From an uncultured SAR86 cluster bacterium (lineage in GTDB: Bacteria > Pseudomonadota > Gammaproteobacteria > Magnimaribacterales > D2472), in assembly GCA_902557705.1 (NCBI GenBank), contig CACEBI010000003.1, positions 34,079 to 98,078 of the forward strand: DNA of 64,000 nucleotides, written 5' to 3'. The notes beneath the pieces were generated by a model. It saw only the letters and a list, made by a program, of their open reading frames with translations. It ran no database searches and had not been told where the DNA came from. Each line of letters opens with the position of its first letter. Position 1 is the stretch's first letter. Of the stretch, positions 1-8,419 are shown one piece after another. The position numbers and the translations under genes are program-made.

Positions 1-318
1 ATCTATAAAGCCACCAAGACCGATTGTAGAGTTTATTACAAAACGAGTTAAATCATTAAGAGCAAGCTTAGGTTTACCTTGTAAAACTTGATTAACAGTA
101 GTTTCAACTTCTTCTAAATTATTAAAAAAATTTGTAACGCCTTTTTTAATTGGCATTGGTGCTTTTGAATATGTTTCGGCAACAGGTTTTAAAAAATTTC
201 GATCCAAAGATTCATTAAACTCAAAAGTAACTCTATTTATATCTTCAAGGGGGTCGTTTATATCTTCTGCATACAGTGAGTAGTTAAACAAAATAAATAT
301 TAAAAGGTAACCTCTCAT
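1..318 (-). CDS. mlaA: MlaA (VacJ) outer-membrane phospholipid-transport protein, N-terminal part
   Basis: The gene runs off the left edge; 106 codons are visible. After a short hydrophobic signal sequence the protein reads DPLEDINR, then the characteristic NLEE, VNQVLQGKP and GLGGFID segments of the MlaA family. MlaA sits in the outer membrane and removes mislocalised phospholipids from the outer leaflet, passing them to the periplasmic Mla pathway. The family is normally a lipoprotein, but no cysteine follows this signal sequence, so a signal-peptidase-I type cleavage after LYA is more likely. The ATG lies 7 bases beyond the stop of the mrp-like gene, so the two are probably co-transcribed. 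Identification is by recognised motifs; the C-terminal half is not visible. Confidence 0.85.
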   Translation of the reverse strand, partial: MRGYLLIFILFNYSLYAEDINDPLEDINRVTFEFNESLDRNFLKPVAETYSKAPMPIKKGVTNFFNNLEEVETTVNQVLQGKPKLALNDLTRFVINSTIGLGGFID

Positions 319-325
319 CTCCTAA

Positions 326-1018
326 TTATACAAGCGATTTGATAAGGCTAGATATAGCTTTAAATGAAATATGTGTTTTATTAGGATCAAAGTTATAAAT
401 ATCGTTACTAAAATCAATTGTTGCTAATTTTTTAATTTTAAATTTTGTAATTAAATCAAAATCATTAGTAAATTTATTATCTGAAATATTATTTTCAATA
501 TACCCAAGAATATCTATATCTAATTTATTAAATAGCTCAATAGATCTAATAAGATCATGTTGTGCTAATTTATTTGGCGTTGATACTAATATTGAGTGAT
601 TAGGTTTTATTTCAGATGCAATAGTTAGGTATGCATCTCCTGTTCCTGGAGGCATATCAACAAACAATATATCTAGATTGCCCCAATCAGTTGAATGTAT
701 TAATTGTTTTATAGCGCCACTTAACATGGGTCCTCTCCAAAGTGCTGCTTTTTCAGAATCCAATATTAGTCCCATAGAATTTATTAATACCCCGCTTGCC
801 TCAACGGGTTTAAATAACTTCTTATCATTTTTTTTAATAATTTGGGGTTTTGTGTTATCTATTTCAAATAATAGATGTTGATTTGGGCCATAAATATCTG
901 CATCCAGTAAGCCAACTTTATAGTTCTTAGCTGCCTCTATAGCCATACCTGCAGTTATTGAGCTTTTGCCTACTCCTCCTTTTGCAGATGCTATAGCAAA
1001 TATTTTCTTAATGGTCAT
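326..1018 (-). CDS. mrp: Mrp/ApbC-family P-loop ATPase (short form)
   Basis: A 230-residue deviant-Walker-A ATPase of the Mrp/NBP35 type, a family of iron-sulfur cluster carriers. The KGGVGKSS loop lies near residue 13, and the family signatures ALWRGPM and DMPPGTGDA follow. The reading frame extends upstream to 1063, but that start would overlap the metG start. The ATG at 1018 begins with MTIKKIFAIAS, the usual start of the ATPase fold, and leaves 35 bases between the divergent genes, so I prefer it. Two things are unusual. The N-terminal MIP18-like domain of long Mrp proteins is absent. The CxxC pair that normally follows the V/IEN motif, and bridges a cluster between subunits, is also absent (IENNISDNKF is seen instead). 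Mrp beside metG is a common gammaproteobacterial arrangement. Confidence 0.9.
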   Translation of the reverse strand: MTIKKIFAIASAKGGVGKSSITAGMAIEAAKNYKVGLLDADIYGPNQHLLFEIDNTKPQIIKKNDKKLFKPVEASGVLINSMGLILDSEKAALWRGPMLSGAIKQLIHSTDWGNLDILFVDMPPGTGDAYLTIASEIKPNHSILVSTPNKLAQHDLIRSIELFNKLDIDILGYIENNISDNKFTNDFDLITKFKIKKLATIDFSNDIYNFDPNKTHISFKAISSLIKSLV

Positions 1019-1053
1019 ATGAGATGCTTTTTCACATATAATACAGCTTATAT

Positions 1054-3012
1054 ATGAGCTCAACTACAGCTAAAGGCAGAAAAATAATAATTACTCAGGC
1101 TTTGCCTTATGCAAATGCCTCTCTACACCTTGGACATATACTTGAAGCTGTTCAATCAGATATTTGGTCAAGATTCCAAAATAACTCTGGTAACGAGTGT
1201 TTATTCTTTTGTGCTGATGATACTCATGGCACTCCAGTTATGCTTAAAGCAAAAGAAATGGGTATTTCTCCAGAAAAACTTATTAAAGATGTCCAAAAAG
1301 ATCATGAAGAAACTTATAAACTTTATGATATAAACTTTACAAATTATCATTCAACTCACTCAGAGGAAAATAAGAAATACTCAGAGCTTATCTATTCAAA
1401 AGCAAAAGATAACGGCTTTATTACAAGAAATACTATTAATCAATTATTTGATGAAAGTGAATCAATGTTTTTATCTGATAGATTTGTTAAAGGCACATGT
1501 CCAAAGTGTGGCGCTGAAGATCAACATGGTGACAACTGTAGTGTATGTGGTGCTACATACGATGTTGGTGAAATAAAAGACCCCATATCAGTAATTTCAA
1601 ATACCAAACCGATTAATAAAGAAAGTGAGCATTTATTTTTTGACCTGCCTAAAAAAATAAATGCCTTAAAAGAATTTCTTGCAAAAGGCGATTTACAAAA
1701 ACCCATAACCAATAAGTTAAACGAATGGTTGAATGATGACCTCCAGCAATGGGATATTTCACGTGATGCTCCATATTTTGGTTTTGAAATACCAGGTGAA
1801 GATAATAAATATTTTTATGTATGGTTAGATGCTCCGATTGGATACATAGCCTCTATTGATAATTGGGCTGCAAAACACAAATTAGATATGAGTGCTTTAT
1901 GGTCAGAAAACTCTGATTATGAAATTTATCATTTTATTGGTAAAGACATTGCTTACTTTCATGGCTTGTTCTGGCCAGCCCTATTAAGTGCTGCAAATTT
2001 TAAAGTACCAAATGGTATTTATGTTCATGGATTCTTGACTATTAACGGTGAGAAAATGTCAAAATCTAAGGGTACAGGAATTATGGCAAAAGAATTTGCA
2101 GAAATTTGTGATCCTGAAACCTTAAGATATTATTTTGCTGCAAAATTGAATGACAAGGTTGAAGATATAGATCTTAATTTTGAGGATTATGTTCAAAGAA
2201 TAAATTCAGATCTTGTTGGTAAATATTTAAATATTGCTAGTAGATGCTCATCCTTTATAGCAAAAAATGACAATAAGCTATCAGAAACATATGATCTTGA
2301 TTTAATTCAAAAAGTTTCAAGTCAGCATGATTCAATATTAGAACATTTTGAAAGAAGAAATTTCTCTAAAGCTGTAAGACTTATTATGGATTTAGCTGAT
2401 ATTACCAATAAATATATTAACGACAATACGCCGTGGAAAAAAGATAAAGACGAGGCTGCCTATATTGCTACAACAGCTCTTAATGCATTTAATATTTTAA
2501 CCATTTATCTAAGTCCAATTATCCCAAAGATTACTCAAGAGGCTTTTAAATTTCTAAATCAAACTAACCAATCTTTTAATGATGTTGAAAAAAAACTTGA
2601 AAAGGACATCAATAAATATAAACCACTATTAAAAAGACTAGACCCTATTATTATTCCTGAGGAAAAAGATATGACCGAAGAAAATAACTATATTAATATC
2701 GATCAATTTGCAGAAATTGATTTACGAGTCGCAAAGATTATTGATGCCTCTCTTGTTGAAGGAGCAGATAAACTTCTTCAACTTAAGCTTGATGTTGGCG
2801 AGTTAGGTGAAAGAAATGTATTTGCTGGGATAAAAGCAGCATACAGCCCTGATGAATTAATAGATAAAATGGTTGTATTAGTAAGTAATCTAGCACCTAG
2901 ACAAATGAAGTTCGGTTTATCAGAGGGAATGGTTTTAGCTTCAAGTGATGATAAAGGAATATATTTAATCTCTCCAGATTCTGGAGCTGTTCCTGGTTTA
3001 AGGGTTAAGTAA
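1054..3012 (+). CDS. metG: Methionine--tRNA ligase
   Basis: Cytoplasmic class I synthetase that charges tRNA-Met. The 652-residue length is close to the 677 of E. coli. The HIGH-type motif HLGH lies near residue 25. A four-cysteine zinc knuckle (CPKC...CSVC) is near residues 149-166 and the KMSKS loop near 334-338. The C-terminal ~100 residues (from [12 protein letters not shown]) form the EMAP/Trbp111-like tRNA-binding and dimerisation domain. It diverges from mrp. Its TAA overlaps the ATG of the next gene by one base (TAATG), indicating translational coupling with the ferredoxin reductase. Confidence 0.98.
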   Translation: MSSTTAKGRKIIITQALPYANASLHLGHILEAVQSDIWSRFQNNSGNECLFFCADDTHGTPVMLKAKEMGISPEKLIKDVQKDHEETYKLYDINFTNYHSTHSEENKKYSELIYSKAKDNGFITRNTINQLFDESESMFLSDRFVKGTCPKCGAEDQHGDNCSVCGATYDVGEIKDPISVISNTKPINKESEHLFFDLPKKINALKEFLAKGDLQKPITNKLNEWLNDDLQQWDISRDAPYFGFEIPGEDNKYFYVWLDAPIGYIASIDNWAAKHKLDMSALWSENSDYEIYHFIGKDIAYFHGLFWPALLSAANFKVPNGIYVHGFLTINGEKMSKSKGTGIMAKEFAEICDPETLRYYFAAKLNDKVEDIDLNFEDYVQRINSDLVGKYLNIASRCSSFIAKNDNKLSETYDLDLIQKVSSQHDSILEHFERRNFSKAVRLIMDLADITNKYINDNTPWKKDKDEAAYIATTALNAFNILTIYLSPIIPKITQEAFKFLNQTNQSFNDVEKKLEKDINKYKPLLKRLDPIIIPEEKDMTEENNYINIDQFAEIDLRVAKIIDASLVEGADKLLQLKLDVGELGERNVFAGIKAAYSPDELIDKMVVLVSNLAPRQMKFGLSEGMVLASSDDKGIYLISPDSGAVPGLRVK

Positions 3013-4052
3013 TGGCTAAAGAAATTGATATTGTTGTTGTTGGCGCTGGTCCTGTAGGGCTTTTTACAGTTTTTGAAGCAGGGCTGCTTGGTTTGAACTG
3101 TGTCCTTATAGATAATCTTGATAAACCAGGTGGCCAATGTGCTGAGCTTTATCCAGAAAAACCAATCTATGACATTCCTGGGGTGCCCTTTCAGACTGCA
3201 CAAGAGCATGTTGATGCTTTGTTAGAACAAATCAAACCATTTAATTATGAACTAATACTTAATGAAAGAGTTGAGGAAATAACTGAGATTAATCATAAAG
3301 ATGGTAAATACTGGTCTGTAAAAACCAATGAAGGGACTGAACTAACTACAAAAAATATTTTTATAGCAGCTGGTGCTGGATCTTTTGAACCAAGAAGGCC
3401 ACCCAATATAGAAGATCCTGATAAATTTATTAATAAGGGTGTTACCTATGCTGTTCGCTCAAAATCAACATATGAAAATAAAGATGTCTTTATATTTGGC
3501 GGTGGCGATTCAGCTCTTGACTGGTGTGTTGAATTAGCTGATAAAGCAAAATCTTTATCACTGGTTCACAGAAGAGATGCCTTTAGAGGAGCTCAACATA
3601 CAGAAGAACAAATGCGTGAATTGGTTGCTGATGGGAAGGTAAAGCTTCTTACACCATATTTAATTGATAGTATTAAAGGTTCAGATAAAGTAACAGGCGT
3701 ATCATTGAAAAACTTTGATACTAATGAAATAGAACATTATGAAGCTGATGAGCTTTTGTTTCTATTTGGTTTAAATAAAAAGTTAGGTCCAATCCTTGAA
3801 TGGAATATAGATTTAAATGGTAAAAAAATATCTGTGAATACTGAAAATTTTCAAACATCGGTGGAAGGTATATTTGCTGTAGGAGATATTAATGATTATC
3901 CAGGAAAACTAGATCTAATCTTATCTGGTTTTCATGAGACAACACTAGCAGTTCAAGAAGCTTACAAAAGGTTATACCCTGGTGAGCGAGTTCCCTTTGG
4001 ATACACAACTTCAAATTCAAAACTTCAAGAGAAACTTGGCGTTAATAAGTAA
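3012..4052 (+). CDS. Ferredoxin/flavodoxin--NADP+ reductase, thioredoxin-reductase-like (type 2)
   Basis: A 346-residue FAD/NAD(P) two-domain oxidoreductase. The FAD-binding GAGPVG motif is near residues 10-15, the second Rossmann motif GGGDSALDW near 163-171, and the C-terminal FAD contact AVGDINDYPG near 290. The CxxC redox pair of true thioredoxin reductases is missing. PGGQCAELYPEKPIYDIPG is typical of the YumC-type ferredoxin-NADP reductases. It would move electrons between NADP(H) and ferredoxin or flavodoxin in the cytoplasm. It is coupled to metG by a one-base overlap and followed 5 bases later by an RnfB-like ferredoxin, a plausible electron partner (inference). Confidence 0.92.
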   Translation: MAKEIDIVVVGAGPVGLFTVFEAGLLGLNCVLIDNLDKPGGQCAELYPEKPIYDIPGVPFQTAQEHVDALLEQIKPFNYELILNERVEEITEINHKDGKYWSVKTNEGTELTTKNIFIAAGAGSFEPRRPPNIEDPDKFINKGVTYAVRSKSTYENKDVFIFGGGDSALDWCVELADKAKSLSLVHRRDAFRGAQHTEEQMRELVADGKVKLLTPYLIDSIKGSDKVTGVSLKNFDTNEIEHYEADELLFLFGLNKKLGPILEWNIDLNGKKISVNTENFQTSVEGIFAVGDINDYPGKLDLILSGFHETTLAVQEAYKRLYPGERVPFGYTTSNSKLQEKLGVNK

Positions 4053-4057
4053 GTAAA

Positions 4058-4732
4058 TTGGAATTAATTAACTTAATACACAAAGAGTTACCTCAAATAC
4101 AATGCGGAAGATGTGATACACCGGGTTGTAAACAATATGCTCAAGCCATTGTAGATGGTGATCCTCATGACAGATGTGTGCCAGGTGGTGAAAAAACACT
4201 TAAAAATCTCAACACTATTTTGAAAAAGAATATTAAGAAAGTTGATATTGAATACGGTCCAACAATTAAGGAGCAAAAAGTTTCTATTATTGAGGAAGAA
4301 TGTATTGGTTGTAAGAAATGCATTGATGCATGCCCTGTTGATGCAATTGTAGGTTCTGCAAACATGATGCACTCTGTTATTGATGATATTTGTACAGGGT
4401 GTGAGCTTTGCATTGAGCCTTGTCCAGTAGATTGTATAGATATAGTCTCTACTTCGACCAAATCAATCAAAAAAGCAAGGGATGCTTCTCAATACTTTTT
4501 TGATCTTAAAGAATCTCTTGGTAGAGATAAAAAAAGATTTAAATTAAAAAATTTCTCAGATGAAAATCTTAATATTAGTAAAACAATAAATACTCAAATC
4601 ACCAATAGAAATATAGATAAATCTAAGAATCTCAAAAATATGCAAATTCACATAGCACAAAAAGATTTAAAGGGTATTCATGAATTAACAGATGATGCTG
4701 TAAATGACCTTATTAAAAACAAATCTGACTGA
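4058..4732 (+). CDS. Soluble RnfB-like iron-sulfur protein
   Basis: A 224-residue protein that aligns with the cytoplasmic part of RnfB/RsxB. It has an Fe-S domain with Cys16, Cys19, Cys24 and Cys40 (CGRCDTPGC, then DRC), followed by two ferredoxin motifs at about residues 82-93 (CIGCKKCIDACP) and 112-123 (CTGCELCIEPCP). The membrane anchor that starts E. coli RsxB is absent: translation begins at a TTG directly ahead of the Fe-S domain, and the preceding gene's stop leaves no room for more. No other rnf subunit is in the window. The last ~75 residues are lysine/asparagine-rich and unrecognised. The stop overlaps the RNase T start (TGATG). It probably accepts electrons from the upstream reductase rather than working in a Rnf pump (inference). 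Confidence 0.85.
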   Translation: MELINLIHKELPQIQCGRCDTPGCKQYAQAIVDGDPHDRCVPGGEKTLKNLNTILKKNIKKVDIEYGPTIKEQKVSIIEEECIGCKKCIDACPVDAIVGSANMMHSVIDDICTGCELCIEPCPVDCIDIVSTSTKSIKKARDASQYFFDLKESLGRDKKRFKLKNFSDENLNISKTINTQITNRNIDKSKNLKNMQIHIAQKDLKGIHELTDDAVNDLIKNKSD

Positions 4733-5313
4733 TGCTTAAAGATAGATTTAGAAAATATTTACCAGTTGTTGTTGATCTTGAAACTGGTGGATTTAACCCT
4801 CTCAAAAATGCCATCCTTGAAATTGCTATTACTCTTATTGAAGAAGAAGATGAACAATTGGTTGTGGGCGAAACTCATAGATATCATATACAACCCTATC
4901 AAGGACTAATAGTTGAAGATGAATCTCTTGAATTTACTAAAATTAAATTAGACCACCCATTAAGAAATGCTGTTGAAGAAGAAGTTGCCCTAAAAGAACT
5001 ATTTAAAATAATTAATCAAACAAAAAATAAATATGAATGTTCAAGAGCAATTTTAGTCGGTCATAATGCTCACTTTGATAGTTCATTTTTAAATGCTGCA
5101 ATTGAACGAAATGGTATCAAGAGATCACCCTTTCATCCATTTTCAGTTCTAGATACCGTAACGCTTGGAGCTCTTGCGACCAACCAAACTGTATTGGCTA
5201 GAATATGTGAGTTATTAGATATTGATTATGATTCAAAGGAAGCTCATTCAGCAGCATACGATTCAAATGTTACTGCTAAAGTATTTAGTAAAATAATAAA
5301 TAAATACAGCTAA
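4732..5313 (+). CDS. rnt: Ribonuclease T
   Basis: A DEDDh-type 3'-5' exoribonuclease that trims the 3' ends of tRNA and other stable RNAs. Asp15 and Glu17 (DLETGG) form the ExoI motif, GHNAHFDSSFLNAA is ExoII, and HSAAYDSNVTAKVF carries the ExoIII His and Asp. At 193 residues it is slightly shorter than E. coli RNase T (215). It overlaps the preceding ferredoxin gene by one base, and its 3' end overlaps the convergent glutaredoxin gene by 4 bases. Confidence 0.96.
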   Translation: MLKDRFRKYLPVVVDLETGGFNPLKNAILEIAITLIEEEDEQLVVGETHRYHIQPYQGLIVEDESLEFTKIKLDHPLRNAVEEEVALKELFKIINQTKNKYECSRAILVGHNAHFDSSFLNAAIERNGIKRSPFHPFSVLDTVTLGALATNQTVLARICELLDIDYDSKEAHSAAYDSNVTAKVFSKIINKYS

Positions 5314-5624
5314 CTGGTTGCTTCTTGAATAGCTTTTAGCAAGTCACCAGAGGCGTGCATTTGGGCTACTATGTCAGCGCCACCGATTAATTCACCTTTT
5401 ATAAATACCTGGGGAAAAGTTGGCCAATCTGAAACAGAAGGTAATGCAGTTCTAACATCATTGTTTTCAATCACGTCTACGTATGAAAACTGTGCATCAC
5501 ACTCTATTAATGCTTGAACTGTACGAGCAGAAAAACCACATTGAGGTTCATAAGGAGTTCCCTTCATATAAATTAAAATATCATTCTCTTTAATTTGCTG
5601 TTTTAATTTTTCTTCTATTGTCAT
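5310..5624 (-). CDS. grxD: Monothiol glutaredoxin (Grx4 type)
   Basis: A 104-residue CGFS-type glutaredoxin, the family that holds and delivers [2Fe-2S] clusters with BolA-family partners. The active-site CGFS begins at Cys29, followed by the TFPQVFIKGELIGGAD cis-proline and glutathione-binding segment. The start overlaps the pdxJ stop by 4 bases, so the two are translationally coupled. A BolA gene, its known partner type, lies elsewhere in this window (38279-38590). Confidence 0.97.
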   Translation of the reverse strand: MTIEEKLKQQIKENDILIYMKGTPYEPQCGFSARTVQALIECDAQFSYVDVIENNDVRTALPSVSDWPTFPQVFIKGELIGGADIVAQMHASGDLLKAIQEATS

Positions 5625-6391
5625 GTTTGTCCCTTAATAACCTCTATATACCTCTTTATAGTGTCTTCAAAGCCATAATTCAAGGCATCAACTACAATTG
5701 CATGACCGATAGATACCTCGTTTACACCACCTATTTTTACTAAATGAGGTAAATTAATTAAATTCAAATCATGGCCCGCATTAACCATTAAATTTTTATC
5801 TTTTGCGGTATAAATTAATTTTTCTAATTTAGTGTTAATAGTTAAATCATTTAAATCGATTAACTTTGAAAATTCACCAGTATGTATTTCAATAGTATTG
5901 GCGCCAACCTTAAGTGCGTAATCTATAGCGTCTAAATTTGTATTATTGTTTTTTAAATTATCTACAAACAAACTGATCGATGTATTTTTACAAAGATCAT
6001 TCAAGTTACTTATTACATTAATTAAATCATTATCATGATCACCACTCTCCCAGCCATGATCTGAAGTTATCTGATTTGGTAGATCTGGAACAAGGGTTGC
6101 TTGGTCTGGCTGACATGTATTTACTAAATTTACATAGCCCTGAAAAGGGTTTGCTGGCTCAGAAAATGGATTACCTTCAATATTGAACTCTACATCTCTT
6201 TCTTTACATATTTTAGCCAATAAAATTACATCTTCGCTTGTTGCGTGTCTGTGATCCGGCCTTGGATGTAAAGTGAGACCATCAACACCAAGATCAATTG
6301 CTTGATTAGCATAATCCTCTAAAGAGGGATTATTTTCTCCTCTAGCATTTCTTAATAAAGCAATTTTATTTAAATTTAAGCTGAATTTCAT
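5621..6391 (-). CDS. pdxJ: Pyridoxine 5'-phosphate synthase
   Basis: A 256-residue TIM-barrel enzyme that condenses 1-deoxyxylulose 5-phosphate with 3-amino-2-oxopropyl phosphate in the DXP-dependent vitamin B6 pathway. The N-terminal LNLNKIALLRNARG, the GLTLHPRPDHRHA segment and the NAGHDLN and GHAIV motifs are typical of PdxJ. It lies 26 bases downstream of cofE and is coupled to grxD, so cofE-pdxJ-grxD form one likely operon. Confidence 0.97.
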   Translation of the reverse strand: MKFSLNLNKIALLRNARGENNPSLEDYANQAIDLGVDGLTLHPRPDHRHATSEDVILLAKICKERDVEFNIEGNPFSEPANPFQGYVNLVNTCQPDQATLVPDLPNQITSDHGWESGDHDNDLINVISNLNDLCKNTSISLFVDNLKNNNTNLDAIDYALKVGANTIEIHTGEFSKLIDLNDLTINTKLEKLIYTAKDKNLMVNAGHDLNLINLPHLVKIGGVNEVSIGHAIVVDALNYGFEDTIKRYIEVIKGQT

Positions 6392-6417
6392 ATTTTAATT
6401 ATAAATTATTAAGTGGA

Positions 6418-7182
6418 CTAGAAACGATACAAGTCTTCGTCTTTGTTTACTATTAAATCATAGGCGTTATTAACGGAATAATTTGATCTATCAAACCCTT
6501 TGATTATGACTACAGGCTTCATGTCATTGCCTTGGCCCATTAATAATCCAGCAGCAGCAGCTAATTCGTCAGCAATGGCAATTTCTGTAGCATGCAATGC
6601 ATTTCCAAAAATATCTTCCTCACCCTTTAAATCTATAAGACTCTGAATGTTAGAACTAGCAATTGCAAAATTTGTTACCCCAGATCTATATGGTCTGGTC
6701 ATCGAATCAGTGATTATTACACTAATATCTTTACCTATCTGTGTATTTATTTGGGTTTGAATATCATTTGCACTTTTTTTTGGATTCTCCGGCAGCAAAA
6801 GTACAAGATCTTTATTTTTTGAAATGTTAGATCTATCTATGCCAGCATTGATGTTAATGTATCCAAGTTTATGCTCAACAATTATTACATTTTTTTCAGT
6901 ACTTAATATCTCATTAGATTCATCTAAAATGAGCTGTATGAATGCTGGATCTCTACCTAGGCTCTTTCCTAATTTTAAAGCTTTTTCTGAAGGATTAATT
7001 TCTGATAAATTTTTAAATCTATTTTCTGATTTTGAAATAATTTTTTGTGCAAGAAGAATCACATCTCCATTATCAATAGTAATATCATTATCCTCGATAG
7101 AATCTAAAATAATAGAACTTAAGTTATCACCTGGATTAATTAAGGGAAACTCCTCTAAAGCTTTTATAGATAAATGGTTCAT
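6418..7182 (-). CDS. cofE: Coenzyme F420-0:L-glutamate ligase (CofE family)
   Basis: A 254-residue protein that matches the stand-alone CofE fold over its whole length. The enzyme adds glutamate to F420-0. Visible hallmarks are GDVILLAQKIISKSENR near residue 40, TDSMTRPYRSGVTNFAI near 158, and the C-terminal HATEIAIADELAAAAGLLMGQ block that carries family metal-binding residues. No other F420 gene (cofC, cofD, cofG/H) and no F420-dependent oxidoreductase is seen in the window. It is the first gene of a probable cofE-pdxJ-grxD operon. The family call is firm. The substrate is less certain, because F420 synthesis is uncommon in gammaproteobacteria. Confidence 0.85.
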   Translation of the reverse strand: MNHLSIKALEEFPLINPGDNLSSIILDSIEDNDITIDNGDVILLAQKIISKSENRFKNLSEINPSEKALKLGKSLGRDPAFIQLILDESNEILSTEKNVIIVEHKLGYININAGIDRSNISKNKDLVLLLPENPKKSANDIQTQINTQIGKDISVIITDSMTRPYRSGVTNFAIASSNIQSLIDLKGEEDIFGNALHATEIAIADELAAAAGLLMGQGNDMKPVVIIKGFDRSNYSVNNAYDLIVNKDEDLYRF

Positions 7183-7263
7183 AATTATTTAATCAGCATA
7201 TTTTTAAGCGATTACAATAGCACATATATATTCTAAATAAATCCTATTGTATACTGCAGAATT

Positions 7264-7434
7264 ATGACCATATTAGATCAAAAATTACTGGATATACTTG
7301 TTTGTCCGGTTTCAAAAAAACCTCTTGAGTATGACAAAGAGGCCAATGAACTAATTTCTAAAGAAGCTGGACTAGCCTACCCTGTAAAAGATGGTATTCC
7401 TGTTATGCTTCCTGATGAGGCCCGCAAACTTTAA
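7264..7434 (+). CDS. Trm112/YcaR-like small zinc-ribbon-related protein
   Basis: A 56-residue protein of the UPF0434/Trm112 group. It begins [20 protein letters not shown] and ends with the [16 protein letters not shown] signature. Only the first of the usual cysteine pairs is present (a single Cys in LVCPV), as in E. coli YcaR. Family members activate methyltransferases or accompany lipid A and KDO genes; no target is evident here. Only 5 bases separate its stop from tRNA-Arg, so they may share a transcript. Confidence 0.9.
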   Translation: MTILDQKLLDILVCPVSKKPLEYDKEANELISKEAGLAYPVKDGIPVMLPDEARKL

Positions 7435-7439
7435 TAAAA

Positions 7440-7516
7440 GCGCCCGTAGCTCAGCTGGATAGAGTACTTGGCTACGAACCAAGGGGTCGGGAGTTCGAAT
7501 CTCTCCGGGCGCGCCA
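7440..7516 (+). tRNA. tRNA-Arg (anticodon ACG)
   Basis: A 77-nt cloverleaf including an encoded CCA. The acceptor arms GCGCCCG and CGGGCGC pair fully. The anticodon stem CTTGG/CCAAG closes the loop CTACGAA, giving ACG, which would be deaminated to ICG. The T loop TTCGAAT is standard. It differs from the second tRNA-Arg at 20894 at only five positions. The convergent beta-lactamase-fold gene stops on the very next base. Confidence 0.97.
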
Positions 7517-8419
7517 CTATTCAATAATCATTAAATCTTTTGCTAATAGAACTTTGCCTGAAAAATTTGAGCTTATATCATCCAAGATAGACTTTTCCGA
7601 TGCTCCCCAAAATAAAATATGCGATGGTACTAAGGTTTTTGGGTTGAGTTCTTTAGCTAAAATGCCCAAATCTATAGATGAGGTATGATGCGCTCTATGA
7701 TAAATTTTCCAATCATCAGTCTTTGATTTAAAGCCTTTGCTTGAATAAACTTCATGAACAAGAATATCAACGTCTTTAGAATATCTTTTTAAATTATCGC
7801 TTATTGCTGTATCACCTGAGAAAACTATTTTTTTATCCTCTGTTTCAAAAAGATAACCAAAGCTTTCTTTTAAATCACCATGAGCATTATAAAAAGCAGT
7901 AACAGTTACGTTTGTATCTTTGAAGATGACCCCTTCCCCTATTTCTTTAACTATTGATACAAAACCTTTCTTGTTTGCTGGCTGGGTTCCGTATAACCTG
8001 TAGTCAATATCTAATTTGTAAGCTTCTGTTATATTTGTGACCATATCCTTCAAACCCTTTGGACCAAATAATTTAAGTTCTTTGTCTCTACCCATAACCC
8101 AAGGCGATAAAACCAAATCAGCCAAACCCCCAGAATGATCTGAATGAATATGAGTTAGGAATGCATGTTCAATATTGGCAATTTCCATTTGTGGGAATTG
8201 TCCCCCATATGAAGGCGACATTGCAGATGCCCTTCTCATGACTCCAGGACCAAAATCAACTAAATAAGCTCTCTCATTAACTACAACTGCATAAGATGAA
8301 CCGTATCTTTTAGGATCTGGATTAGGTGTACCAGAACCTAAAATAATTAATTTAGTATCAGAAAATGTATTTAGTGATAAAAATAGAACGGAGAGAATGT
8401 AATACTTTTTAGACAGAAT
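7517..8419 (-). CDS. Metallo-beta-lactamase-fold hydrolase, probably exported
   Basis: MBL-fold metal-dependent hydrolase with the THIHSDHSGG metal motif, GDTAISDN, and a C-terminal PSHILFW histidine. The first ATG in frame (8239) is internal: the frame continues upstream through LVDFGPGV, AVVVNE and the fold's first strand LIILGSGTPNPDPKRYGSS, preceded by a hydrophobic signal-like segment (ILSVLFLSLNTFS). No ATG, GTG or TTG precedes it. The likely start is ATT at 8419 or CTG at 8416, overlapping the panD 3' end by about 8-11 bases and giving about 300 residues. The fold resembles RNase Z-like and lactonase-like hydrolases. The substrate is unknown. It is last in the pan operon and ends against tRNA-Arg. 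Confidence 0.82.
   Translation of the reverse strand: MLSKKYYILSVLFLSLNTFSDTKLIILGSGTPNPDPKRYGSSYAVVVNERAYLVDFGPGVMRRASAMSPSYGGQFPQMEIANIEHAFLTHIHSDHSGGLADLVLSPWVMGRDKELKLFGPKGLKDMVTNITEAYKLDIDYRLYGTQPANKKGFVSIVKEIGEGVIFKDTNVTVTAFYNAHGDLKESFGYLFETEDKKIVFSGDTAISDNLKRYSKDVDILVHEVYSSKGFKSKTDDWKIYHRAHHTSSIDLGILAKELNPKTLVPSHILFWGASEKSILDDISSNFSGKVLLAKDLMIIE

Noticed and set aside
326..1063. Longer form of the Mrp ATPase starting at 1063
   Set aside because: It would overlap the divergent metG start and add 15 residues that do not belong to the ATPase fold.
2778..3209. 143-residue minus-strand frame across the metG/ferredoxin-reductase junction
   Set aside because: It lies antisense to two well-identified genes and its translation shows no recognisable family.
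4088..4470. Two overlapping minus-strand frames opposite the RnfB-like gene
   Set aside because: Cys/His-rich composition derives from the cluster motifs of the real gene read backwards.
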